A DNA stretch of 64,000 bases from Nostoc sp. NMS7 (lineage in GTDB: Bacteria; Cyanobacteriota; Cyanobacteriia; Cyanobacteriales; Nostocaceae): the NCBI RefSeq assembly GCF_017115085.1, contig NZ_JABXKJ010000270.1, positions 49,162 to 113,161 of the forward strand, read 5' to 3'. Of the stretch, positions 53,333-61,482 are shown in pieces. Both the position numbers and the translations under genes were made by a program. Under the pieces are notes generated by a model. It saw only the letters and a list, made by a program, of their open reading frames with translations, searched no databases and was not told where the DNA came from. Within the stretch, counting starts at the first letter, position 1. Every line of letters begins with the position of its first letter.

Positions 53333-54217
53333 TCAAGAAATCGGTTCATAAACCATTTGGGGAATCAACACTTCGTCTTGTAATTGCCCAATACCTAAAA
53401 AGCGAGTCTCTTCATCGTAAACTCGCACTATTTCAGAAACATCGAAAGTTAGAGAAATTCGCTGACCTTGACACCATTTTTGAGCAGATGTTGCTGGTAA
53501 AGTCACAGATGACAAATGTTGTAAGGCTGCATCAGGTAGAAAAGGTTGAAATGTCTCAGCTTGGAGTTGAGTTTCTAAGTCTGTGAAAGTGAGACTATCT
53601 GTTAAATCGAAACCACTACTTTGGGTGCGGTTCAAAGCCGCAAGAGTGCCACCAGTTTCTAAGATTGCGCCTAAGTCACGAGCGATCGCTCTAATATATG
53701 TACCAGAACCACAGGCGATCGCCACATCCAATTCCGGAAAATCTCCTTCTCTCCAGTCTAAAATATCTATCTGAAAAACTTCTACTGTTCGCACAGGAAC
53801 TTCTACCGTTTTCCCTTGGCGTGCTAAGTCGTAGAGACGTTTACCATCCACTTGGATTGCACTATAACTTGGTGGTATTTGCTCAATCTTGCCTTCAAAT
53901 TGTGCCAGTGCAGTTTTCACTTCTGCTAAATTCAATCCCGCACAAGATTGAGAAGTGATGATTTCGCCTTCTAAATCATCAGTTGTAGTACGCACACCCA
54001 GCCGAATCGTAGCCTTGTAAGCTTTGTTTTCTGGCAGATATTGTAATAATCTTGTAGCTTTACCAAGTGCGATCGGTAACACCCCAGTAGCTGCTGGGTC
54101 TAAAGTTCCTGCGTGTCCCACACGTTTGAGGCGCAACAATTTTCGCACCCGCGCCACGCAGTCGTGGGAAGTCCAGTCAAATGGTTTGTTTAAGTTGAGA
54201 AAACCTTGAAATAACAC
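53333..54217 (-). CDS. truB: tRNA pseudouridine-55 synthase
   Basis: 294 aa. Makes pseudouridine 55 in the T-loop of tRNAs. Signature RVGHAGTLDPAATGVLPIAL with the catalytic Asp (about 41), KAYKATIRLGVRTTTDDLEG, PPSYSAIQVDGKRLYDLARQ and CGSGTYIRAIARDLG. The C-terminal part (about 225-294) is the PUA-like cyanobacterial extension (IVRVYDEETRFLGIGQL). Start at MLFQGFLNLNKPFDWTSHD. Single gene, minus strand. Confidence 0.96.
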   Translation of the reverse strand: MLFQGFLNLNKPFDWTSHDCVARVRKLLRLKRVGHAGTLDPAATGVLPIALGKATRLLQYLPENKAYKATIRLGVRTTTDDLEGEIITSQSCAGLNLAEVKTALAQFEGKIEQIPPSYSAIQVDGKRLYDLARQGKTVEVPVRTVEVFQIDILDWREGDFPELDVAIACGSGTYIRAIARDLGAILETGGTLAALNRTQSSGFDLTDSLTFTDLETQLQAETFQPFLPDAALQHLSSVTLPATSAQKWCQGQRISLTFDVSEIVRVYDEETRFLGIGQLQDEVLIPQMVYEPIS

Positions 54218-54400
54218 AAAATCAATCGTTACAGCTTCTAAATTCTATAAAATACTCATCAATATAATGCTCAAAACATCAATATTCAGTATTTAATACT
54301 TTATAAAGCATTAATTTATACGCATTAACCAAGCTCAACAGATACTCTCAGCGCCTTTATGGAACAGCTGATCATCAAAAAACTAAAATGGTATATATCT

Positions 54401-54799
54401 AGGACTTACGCATTGACAATAAATAGTAAATATGTGTAACGTGAAAAGCCACATCTTTCGTAGGGGTTTAGCATTGCTCATAGGTGTCAACTTAAGCGAA
54501 AAATTGCTTATCTCTTGGCTTCCATGCCCGCCTGGAACTTTAGTTCCAGGCTAATAGCTAAAGTCTACTAAAGTAGACTAAAGATTTTTAGGATTATTTA
54601 GTCATCTAAAGATGACTTTCGGTATTAGCAAGGAACTTCAGTTCCTTGTGGGACATAAGTTTTACGTTAAGTTGACACGTATGAGCATTGCTAAACCCCT
54701 ACAATATGGTTTATTTACGATCAAAGGATAATTAATAAAAGCCTAAACCTCAAGATCGTTAATACACATCATGATGAATTTGTACAGTGCGTAAGTCCT
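54401..54799 (-). mobile_element. Nested non-autonomous element inserted in a Uma2 gene
   Basis: Outer ends: AGGACTTACGCA at 54401 and TGCGTAAGTCCT ending at 54799. Within it a second element spans 54460-54702 with 37-bp imperfect inverted ends (GTAGGGGTTTAGCATTGCTC and GAGCATTGCTAAACCCCTAC). Neither codes for a transposase. The right outer end cuts the Uma2 reading frame exactly after HGNLIGWLWN, so the next residues RTYA are encoded by the terminus itself. Confidence 0.75.
54530..54647. repeat. Row of four hairpins inside the nested element
   Basis: GCCTGGAACT-TT-AGTTCCAGGC (54530-54551), AGTCTAC-TAAA-GTAGACT (54562-54579), AGTCATCT-AA-AGATGACT (54600-54617) and AAGGAACT-TC-AGTTCCTT (54630-54647). 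Each is a perfect stem of 7-10 bp with a 2-4-base loop; the first three have TAA/TTA-type loop cores. The spacing is 10-20 bases. Confidence 0.85.
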
Positions 54800-55009
54800 A
54801 TTCCACAACCACCCGATCAGGTTTCCATGTGGTTCCCCATGACTTTTAATTCGGAGTGGCGATGCCATGATATAGACAACTCCTTCAACCAGTTCAGCTT
54901 TTCTTAAATGCGGCATTGCTTGATAGCGACGCTCAAATTCGCAGCGAGATAAGCGATCGCCATTTTCCAAAGGTAAAACTGAAATCACTTTTTTAGGAGT
55001 TGTAGCCAT
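54743..55009 (-). pseudogene. Uma2-family endonuclease gene, truncated by insertion
   Basis: 88-codon frame from ATG 55009 of which about the first 70 residues are genuine: RLSRCEFERRYQAMPHLRKA, ELVEGVVYIMASPLRIKSHG, EPHGNLIGWLWN. Uma2/DUF820 proteins are PD-(D/E)xK-fold and normally about 190 aa; the missing C-terminal 120 residues include the Asp and ExK catalytic residues, so it should be inactive. The frame runs into the terminus of the mobile element and stops inside it. No continuation is found beyond 54400. Confidence 0.8.
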
Positions 55010-55162
55010 CCCTTTGTCCTCTTGACCCAAATTGTCCAAACTGAATCAAAGTATTCTAATTCGTCTATGAATGAGCAGGGAGTGTCAAATAACTAAAAGC
55101 CCACACTGTACCCGATCAAGGTGTCAATGTGGGTAATTTATCCCTATAACACGAATGATAAT

Positions 55163-56179
55163 CTAGCGGAACATACTACTAACTGAAGTATCTTCATGAA
55201 TCCGCCAAATAGTTTCTCCTAACAGATTAGCTACTGACAGCACCACTAGTTGGGGAAAGCGATCGCTTTCTGCTATGGGAATCGTATTTGTGACAATCAC
55301 TTCCTCAAACAAGCCACTGGATAACCTTTCTATCGCTGGTGGAGAGAACACCGCATGAGTTGCACAGGCGTATACCTGACGCGCTCCTTCTTCACGCAGT
55401 AATCGCGCCCCTTCCGCGATCGTGCCTCCAGTGTCGATCATGTCATCCACTAACACTGCCGTTTTGCCTTTAACATCGCCGATGATATTTAACACTTCGG
55501 CAACATTATGTGCCTGACGACGTTTGTCAATAATTGCCAGTGGAGCATCATTCAGTTTTTTCGCAAATGCCCGAGCTCGTGCTACACCGCCAACATCGGG
55601 AGAAACAACTACAAGGTCTGGCAGTTGTTTGCTTGCTAGATAATCCAGCAATACTGGCGAACCGTAAACATGATCAAAGGGGATATCGAAATAACCCTGA
55701 ATCTGAGCCGAGTGTAAATCCATTGCTAAAACGCGGTTGGCACCTGCTTCGGTGATCAAGTTAGCAACCAGCTTGGCAGTTATTGACTCTCGTCCTGCCG
55801 TTTTGCGATCGGCGCGGGCATACCCATAGTAGGGAATTACTGCCGTTACCTGTCGCGCCGAAGCTCGACGACAGGCGTCAACCATAATCATTAATTCCAT
55901 CAAATGATCGTTTACGGGTTGACAACATGGCTGGATTAAATAAACATCACAACCCCGAATCGATTCTTGGATTTGAACGTAAAGTTCTCCATCCGCAAAT
56001 CTTTTGCGAATCATTGGCCCCAAGTCCATACCCAGATAACGAGCGACTTCTTGAGATAGTTGTACATTGGCAGAGCCAGAAAACAGCCGCAGGCGATGAT
56101 TCTCGTTCAGTCCTGTTGCAGATGGTTGCACTTTGAAAGTTGCAGAACTGAGCACAGCAGATCCTCTATGTGCATTCAT
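55163..56179 (-). CDS. prs: Ribose-phosphate pyrophosphokinase (PRPP synthetase)
   Basis: 338 aa. Converts ribose-5-phosphate and ATP to PRPP for nucleotides, His, Trp and, here possibly, polyprenyl-phosphoribose. Motifs: FADGELYVQIQESIRGCDVY, AVIPYYGYARADRKT (about 115), LAMDLHSAQIQGYFDIPFDH, VVVSPDVGGVARARAFAKKL and the PRPP loop TAVLVDDMIDTGGTI (about 245-259). The first about 25 residues are an extension relative to E. coli Prs, as usual in cyanobacteria. The UbiA-type gene starts 627 bases away on the other strand. Confidence 0.96.
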   Translation of the reverse strand: MNAHRGSAVLSSATFKVQPSATGLNENHRLRLFSGSANVQLSQEVARYLGMDLGPMIRKRFADGELYVQIQESIRGCDVYLIQPCCQPVNDHLMELMIMVDACRRASARQVTAVIPYYGYARADRKTAGRESITAKLVANLITEAGANRVLAMDLHSAQIQGYFDIPFDHVYGSPVLLDYLASKQLPDLVVVSPDVGGVARARAFAKKLNDAPLAIIDKRRQAHNVAEVLNIIGDVKGKTAVLVDDMIDTGGTIAEGARLLREEGARQVYACATHAVFSPPAIERLSSGLFEEVIVTNTIPIAESDRFPQLVVLSVANLLGETIWRIHEDTSVSSMFR

Positions 56180-56806
56180 AGCAATATTATCATTAAAGAT
56201 TTAATAGATTTAACTGAGAAACTGCCTAAAAAAACATCTGTGAGTTTTGTTGAAGCTTTCATACAAAATTAAAGCATTTTTCGATGAAATTATCATTCGC
56301 CAAGTGTCTAATTTTCTCAGGTTTATAAACTATTGATAGCTTAACGGACATCAAGACCGTCCACTAGGTCTATAGTTAAAATTTTTTGAGTTGAGGTAAA
56401 TAACCCAATTTCTCAAAGATTGGTGTGCTAGATAGCTTCTGCTAACTACCTCATTTATAACTTAAGTGATATTCAACTTTGTTCTCATCAGAGTATAACA
56501 CTTCTATCTAAGTAGTAAATATGTAGTTTATTATTCAGATATTTACGCATTGACAAAAAACGATATGTCTATAATCCTCTACAATTGGACATAATTTACT
56601 CACGTATAAGTTTTTAGATAAAGATTTAATAAAGTTTACATAAAGACTTTATGAAAATAATTTTTTATATATCAAAACATTACTCAACAAAGGTACTATC
56701 AACTAGGTAAAAAGTTGTAAGTAATTTTACTAAGATAAATTTTAATAAAACCCAGGAAACTTGTTCAATCTAATTCTCGTGACACAGGGAGGCGACAGGC
56801 ATACTT
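56180..56806. promoter_or_regulatory. Divergent upstream region prs / UbiA cluster
   Basis: 627 bases of AT-rich DNA without a gene. It must hold the promoter of prs at the left and of the UbiA cluster at the right; GGGAGGCGACAGG lies shortly before the UbiA start (ATG 56807). 'tttacgcattgacaaaaaacga' near 56542 resembles the first bases inside the AGGACTTACGCA element at 54401. Confidence 0.4.
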
Positions 56807-57781
56807 ATGGACTCTCGGCGTACTTCAGTAATAGAAAAATCTTTAACTAGTTCCCAGAAGTTGGCGTACTGTTTAGCTGCAATGCGACCGCGACAATGGA
56901 CAAAAAACCTGGTGGTGTTTGCAGCACCGTTGTTTGCATTTAGCATCAATCTGCAATCTCTGCTAGGTAGCCTATTGGCATTGGTATTATTTTGTTGTGC
57001 ATCAAGTAGCTTCTATTTAATTAATGACATTGCAGATGTTGAATCTGACCGTCAGCACCCTGTCAAGTGTAAGCGGCCAATTGCTGCCGGATTAGTCAAC
57101 ATCCGTGTTGCTATTGGGATGGCATTGGCGCTATTAGGTAGTGCGCTGATTTTTGGGTGGTTGCGATCGCCCCAGTTGGGTGCGGCCATAACTGCATACG
57201 CCGTGTTGCAGATCGCCTATAATCTGCGACTAAAACGGATGGTGATTTTGGATATAGGGGCGATCGCTACCGGATTTGTTCTCCGAGCCTATGCCGGTGC
57301 TGCTGCTACCGGCATCGTTTTATCAGCTTGGTTTTTACTTTGCACTGCGATGCTAGCGCTATTTTTGGGTATTGAAAAGCGCAAAGCAGAACTGCGATTA
57401 GCACAAATAAAAGGCAACAAACCTCGCTCTGTCCTCAAATACTATTCCTTGCCTCTGCTGGGTCGCATGGAAAATGTTGTCACCACTTGCACAGTTGTTA
57501 CTTATGCTCTTTGGAGTGCTGGTCCCTATCTACATGGGGCGCACACCTCATGGATGTTACTGACTTTGCCCTTCGTATTGTATGGCATTTTTCGCTATCA
57601 ACTGCTGAGTGATCCCCAAGACATTGCTAATTACGGCGACAACCATCCAGAGCAAGGTGGACGTAGTGAGCGCCCGGAAGAAGTTTTATTGAAAGACTTG
57701 CCGATACTAGTCACAGTTATTGGTTGGATTCTCACCTGCTTTGTGATTCTTTGGCTGAAAAGCCAAGGATTAATCAAATAA
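56807..57781 (+). CDS. UbiA-family decaprenyl-phosphate phosphoribosyltransferase (DPPR synthase-like)
   Basis: 324 aa, about nine membrane helices. The UbiA aspartate motif is NDIADVESDRQHPVKCKRPI (about 84-103), and the N-terminal AAMRPRQWTKNLVVFAAPLF and the YNLRLKRMVILDIGAIATGF segments follow DPPR synthases, which join PRPP to polyprenyl phosphate and release PPi. First gene of a plus-strand cluster with a methyltransferase, a HAD phosphatase, a small SMR-type protein and a GT39 glycosyltransferase. In mycobacteria the homologue makes the precursor of decaprenylphosphoryl-arabinose. Confidence 0.82.
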   Translation: MDSRRTSVIEKSLTSSQKLAYCLAAMRPRQWTKNLVVFAAPLFAFSINLQSLLGSLLALVLFCCASSSFYLINDIADVESDRQHPVKCKRPIAAGLVNIRVAIGMALALLGSALIFGWLRSPQLGAAITAYAVLQIAYNLRLKRMVILDIGAIATGFVLRAYAGAAATGIVLSAWFLLCTAMLALFLGIEKRKAELRLAQIKGNKPRSVLKYYSLPLLGRMENVVTTCTVVTYALWSAGPYLHGAHTSWMLLTLPFVLYGIFRYQLLSDPQDIANYGDNHPEQGGRSERPEEVLLKDLPILVTVIGWILTCFVILWLKSQGLIK

Positions 57782-57852
57782 AGCTTCCAGAATAAGACAC
57801 CAGTACTAAGTCTGTGTAATGAAATTTATAGCTGTTTTATCTAACAACTTCT

Positions 57853-58491
57853 ATGGATAGTTTTACCCTTGCTAAGGAGATGAAAATACCTTGTCAAAAA
57901 ATGTCTGGGCTTTCTGCCCTAAAAACGCGCTATCGTCCATTTCTCTGTCCTCTTGATATGGTTCTTGCCAAGATTCCAGAAGGTGCGCGTCTTTATGATA
58001 TTGGCTGTGGGACAGGAGCATTACTTTATTTGGCTTTAAAGTTGCGCTCAGTAAAAGTAGCTCATGGTTATGATATTTCTCCAGAAGCTGTGAAAGCTTC
58101 TGCGGCTTTTGGAATGAAACCTGACAAATTCCAGGTTATGCATTTGCCTCCAGAAGAAACACCACCAGATTTGCATGGATATGACACTGTAACCATGATT
58201 GATGTTCTGCACCACATTCCGGCAAAACTACAGGACGATTTTCTCCGTAAAACAATTGCACAGATGGATTCGGGAGCAAGGCTGATTATTAAAGACATTG
58301 AGGCATCTAAAATTCTTGGGTCTTTTATGAATCAGCTTCATGACTTGTTGCTGGCCAGAGAATGGGTTCACCAACGCCGAAGCAAGGATATTGTTCAGGT
58401 TTTGCAATCAATGGGAGCCACAGTCAGCCGGCCAGTGATCCGTTGGAGTCTTTGGTATCCACACTTTCAAATTGTGATATTAGTACCTTAA
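57853..58491 (+). CDS. Class I SAM-dependent methyltransferase
   Basis: 212 aa. The SAM motif is ARLYDIGCGTGALLYLALKL (about 45-64), followed by AHGYDISPEAVKASA and the DTVTMIDVLHHIPAKLQDDF post-motifs. The N-terminus MDSFTLAKEMKIPCQKMSGL carries no known domain. The tail REWVHQRRSKDIVQVLQSMG, RWSLWYPHFQIVILV resembles polyketide or glycolipid methyltransferases. Placed 71 bases after the UbiA-type gene, so it may methylate the polyprenyl-linked sugar or its acceptor. Confidence 0.85.
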   Translation: MDSFTLAKEMKIPCQKMSGLSALKTRYRPFLCPLDMVLAKIPEGARLYDIGCGTGALLYLALKLRSVKVAHGYDISPEAVKASAAFGMKPDKFQVMHLPPEETPPDLHGYDTVTMIDVLHHIPAKLQDDFLRKTIAQMDSGARLIIKDIEASKILGSFMNQLHDLLLAREWVHQRRSKDIVQVLQSMGATVSRPVIRWSLWYPHFQIVILVP

Positions 58492-58525
58492 GCTATGACG
58501 GCAGAAAATTTGACGGAATTTATCG

Positions 58526-59131
58526 ATGAGAAATCCGACATCTGTTTTCAGAAAACTCTTTAGTATTTTTGCCTCGTGGAACCAACTAGGTTTTAAAAGG
58601 AACCACCACAGACTACCACGACGAGCTTATACACTGGCAAGCATCGAAATTGACTGGCTAAAAACCTGTAGGATTCAAGGTATAATTTTAGATTTAGATA
58701 ACACTATTGTGTCGGAAGATGACCAGTACCTATCTCCTGATGCAGAAGATTGGATTATGCAAGCAAAGTTAGCCGGATTGCAATTTTTTATCCTTTCAAA
58801 TGGGAAACGTCGCTATCGCGTTAAATATTGGTCTCATCGTCTTGATATTCCAGCGATCAGTCCAGCGAAAAAACCCTTTCCCCGTGCATTTCGACGGGCA
58901 ATAGCTTATATGCACTTACCAGCCAAACATATACTTGTCGTTGGTGATAGTTTACATACTGATTTTGCCGGCGCATTATTTAGTGGATGTGCCTACATCC
59001 AAGTTGCCACTCTTCCGCACCCGCTCCGATGGTGGGAAAAACTTGCTGGCAGATGGGTGCAAATACCTTATCCATCTGGAGCAGAACTTTGGAATTTTGA
59101 TGGTGCTGCTGATTATAAGAGTTTCTTGTAA
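58526..59131 (+). CDS. HAD superfamily phosphatase (YqeG, subfamily IIIA)
   Basis: 201 aa. HAD motif I IILDLDNTIVSEDD (about 52-65), motif II LQFFILSNGKRRYR, lysine motif ISPAKKPFPRAFRRAI and motif III ILVVGDSLHTDFAGALFSGC (about 133-152). Catalytic Asp residues are present. The N-terminal 40 residues and basic character suggest membrane proximity. In the cluster it is well placed to dephosphorylate polyprenyl-P-ribose-5-phosphate, the step after DPPR synthase (inference). 34 bases after the methyltransferase. Confidence 0.9.
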   Translation: MRNPTSVFRKLFSIFASWNQLGFKRNHHRLPRRAYTLASIEIDWLKTCRIQGIILDLDNTIVSEDDQYLSPDAEDWIMQAKLAGLQFFILSNGKRRYRVKYWSHRLDIPAISPAKKPFPRAFRRAIAYMHLPAKHILVVGDSLHTDFAGALFSGCAYIQVATLPHPLRWWEKLAGRWVQIPYPSGAELWNFDGAADYKSFL

Positions 59132-59188
59132 ATTGCTCTTTTATCAATCTCAAAAAATATTACCTTGTCAAGTGAGTAAATTTTCCCT

Positions 59189-59524
59189 ATGAATAACCCA
59201 ATAGTTTTTAGTTTATTGATTTTAATTACAGTGGGGTTAAATACACTCGCTCAAAATCTTTTGAAACTAGGATCAGGACAAAACCCGTTAAATATCTATT
59301 TACTGGGAGGAATTATTAGTTATGGTCTGAGTGCGGTTTTTTATGTAGTAGTTTTAGGTAAATTGAATTTATCTGTTGCCTATCCAGTAATAATAGGTTT
59401 AACAATTATAGTCACAATGATCACTGGTGCTGTAATTTTGCGAGAAAAAATCTTATTTTCCCAATGGTTAGGAATGGGTTTGATGTTAAGCGGTATTGGG
59501 GCAATTGCTTTAGGTAAACATTGA
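59189..59524 (+). CDS. SMR/EamA-type small membrane protein, ArnE/ArnF-like flippase candidate
   Basis: 111 aa with four helices (about 4-25, 33-54, 60-80, 86-107). SMR family character is shown by SVAYPVIIGLTIIVTMITGA and SQWLGMGLMLSGIGAIALGK. At the position of the proton-coupling Glu of EmrE the sequence has Asn (GLNTLAQNLLKLG), as I would expect for the ArnE/ArnF-type flippases rather than drug exporters. Located between the HAD phosphatase and the GT39 transferase. Role proposed: flipping of polyprenyl-P-sugar. Confidence 0.7.
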   Translation: MNNPIVFSLLILITVGLNTLAQNLLKLGSGQNPLNIYLLGGIISYGLSAVFYVVVLGKLNLSVAYPVIIGLTIIVTMITGAVILREKILFSQWLGMGLMLSGIGAIALGKH

Positions 59525-59614
59525 TTATTTGAATAAGAGTAAGCAAAAGTGCCAGAGACGGACATAAAACCCTTTATCGTTGCATCAGTCATAGACTAAA
59601 GAGGAGACAAAATT

Positions 59615-61180
59615 ATGATTAGAATCCAAAATCAGAAATGGTCGAGATATTATCTATCTATTTTCATAGTGATAATTTTGGGCGCTTTTCTGCGCTTTTT
59701 TATGTTGGCAAACCAGAGTCTTTGGTATGATGAGGGTTTGAGCTTAACTAATTCTGATGTCTCGACATTTCAAGAAAGCCTTTCGAGAGTTAGACACATC
59801 GGAAATAGTGATAGATTTCAACCACTATACTTTATAGTTCTGTTTTGGTGGCGTCAGGTATTTGGTGAAAGTGAATTTGCCCTTCGCTCACTCTCTGCTG
59901 TTTTAGGAATTGGTTCTACTATCGTTATATTCTTCACTGCTTTGCGGATATACGGCAAAAAGCACGCCTTATGGTCTCTGCTAATCATGACATTCAGTTC
60001 TTTCTGTGTTATTTACAGCCAAGAAGCAAGAATTTATGCCTTCGCAACCTTTATAGCCTCACTTCAATTATATTTCTTTAGCAAGGTATTAGTTAAAAAT
60101 AAAGATAATCAAAGTACTTCAATATGGCTGTTTAGTATTTTTACTGCTTTAGGACTTTTTAGTAACATTACTATGTGGTTTTTGACTACAGCCCTATGTC
60201 TATCTCATATTGCCATCTATAGAAACTTCAAGCAATGGCTGCAATGGTGGCTTCCTGCTGTGTTTTTATCTTTACCGTCAATTATTTATCACCTGACTTT
60301 ACCTGGAGCAACTGATCCCGAAACCATTAAAATTGCTCGTTCGGGATTACCGATAATCCAAAATATTCTTTTTGTGTTAGATGGACTTTTAGTGGGGACA
60401 ACGTATGGACCTTCAATGGAGCAGTTGCGCGGTAATGATAAAGTGCAGGTTATGCTTAATTACTGGCCTCAGATGCTTTTATTGTTGATTGTTGGTACTG
60501 TAATTTTCTTGGCTTTAGTAAGAGTTTTATTGATACACAAAAAAAAGAGCAGAGGGCAACATCCTGATTACTTCTTTACTTCTGTTTTTGTCATCGCATT
60601 TTTGCTGGGACTGCTCTTAGCTATAGTCGCTAAAACTAATTGGGTACCACGTCACTCTTATTACCTTTGGTTACCACTTGCCATGCTTATCCCATCAGTT
60701 TTGAGTCAAAGACCTAGTAATGGTTCAAAGCGTTATGGAGTGTCTCAGTTAGCTAAAATTGCTGTGATCTCTCTGATAGTTCTGAATATTTATTCTCTTT
60801 CTAATTACTACTTCGATAAGAACTATGAAAAAGATGACTATCGCTCTGCTGTCCAGTACATAATAAAAAATCGATCGTCTTCTACAAAATCTGTATTTTT
60901 ATATGGCAATCCCAGATTATTTACATATTACGGTGACAATCTAAGTCTGGATGGAAGGAAGTTAGGGGATCAGTTAGTAAACCGGATTAAGAATGAAAAT
61001 TTTGCAGGAGATATTCAAAAATTAACAAATAATGTGGATACAGTTTTACTCGTAGTTAATCGTGATTATCTATTTTCCAAAGAATTGATTGAAAAACAGA
61101 TGAGTGATTTGTATAAACTGGATTCTGAAGTTAGTTTTGCATATTTCAAAATCTATCGTTTTCCCAGGAAGAGAAATTGA
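59615..61180 (+). CDS. GT39/PMT-type membrane glycosyltransferase
   Basis: 521 aa, with about ten to twelve membrane helices. The first outside loop has FFMLANQSLWYDEGLSLTNS, with the catalytic Asp-Glu pair of polyprenyl-P-sugar-dependent transferases, and FGESEFALRSLSAVLGIGST, ALWSLLIMTFSSFCVIYSQE, EARIYAFATFIAS follow. A C-terminal globular part (about 400-521) is periplasmic. It uses lipid-linked sugar, so it is the natural consumer of the product of the upstream genes. GGAG in 'gaggagac' lies 11 bases before the ATG. Confidence 0.85.
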   Translation: MIRIQNQKWSRYYLSIFIVIILGAFLRFFMLANQSLWYDEGLSLTNSDVSTFQESLSRVRHIGNSDRFQPLYFIVLFWWRQVFGESEFALRSLSAVLGIGSTIVIFFTALRIYGKKHALWSLLIMTFSSFCVIYSQEARIYAFATFIASLQLYFFSKVLVKNKDNQSTSIWLFSIFTALGLFSNITMWFLTTALCLSHIAIYRNFKQWLQWWLPAVFLSLPSIIYHLTLPGATDPETIKIARSGLPIIQNILFVLDGLLVGTTYGPSMEQLRGNDKVQVMLNYWPQMLLLLIVGTVIFLALVRVLLIHKKKSRGQHPDYFFTSVFVIAFLLGLLLAIVAKTNWVPRHSYYLWLPLAMLIPSVLSQRPSNGSKRYGVSQLAKIAVISLIVLNIYSLSNYYFDKNYEKDDYRSAVQYIIKNRSSSTKSVFLYGNPRLFTYYGDNLSLDGRKLGDQLVNRIKNENFAGDIQKLTNNVDTVLLVVNRDYLFSKELIEKQMSDLYKLDSEVSFAYFKIYRFPRKRN

Positions 61181-61482
61181 ACTGAGGATTGGGAACTCTG
61201 GGAGCATCTCAATGAGTGTAAAAAGCCTTGTAAAACCTCACCCCAACCCTCTCCGTGGGTTCGGAGAGGGAGCAAGAATCTCGTTTCTCATCTGGTATAT
61301 TTGCTTTCACTGAGATGCTTCCAGGACTCTTAAGTTATACAGTATCAAACAACCTTGCTCTGGTGGGGATGTACCCGTTGGGTATAGTAGAATATTGCCG
61401 CAGGTAACTGTCCGTCGCCTCTTGGACTTAATCTTTGTGGGTGACTTCCTCCTCAGTCGCTACTACACTCAATCAATCGCTC
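61181..61482. other. Intergenic region before the kinase gene
   Basis: About 300 bases with a palindromic repeat ACCCTCTCCG-TGGGTT-CGGAGAGGG (61242-61270) and the sequence 'gggtatagtagaatattgccgcagg' close to the next start. No gene seen. A GTG at 61441 is an alternative start of the kinase. Confidence 0.5.
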
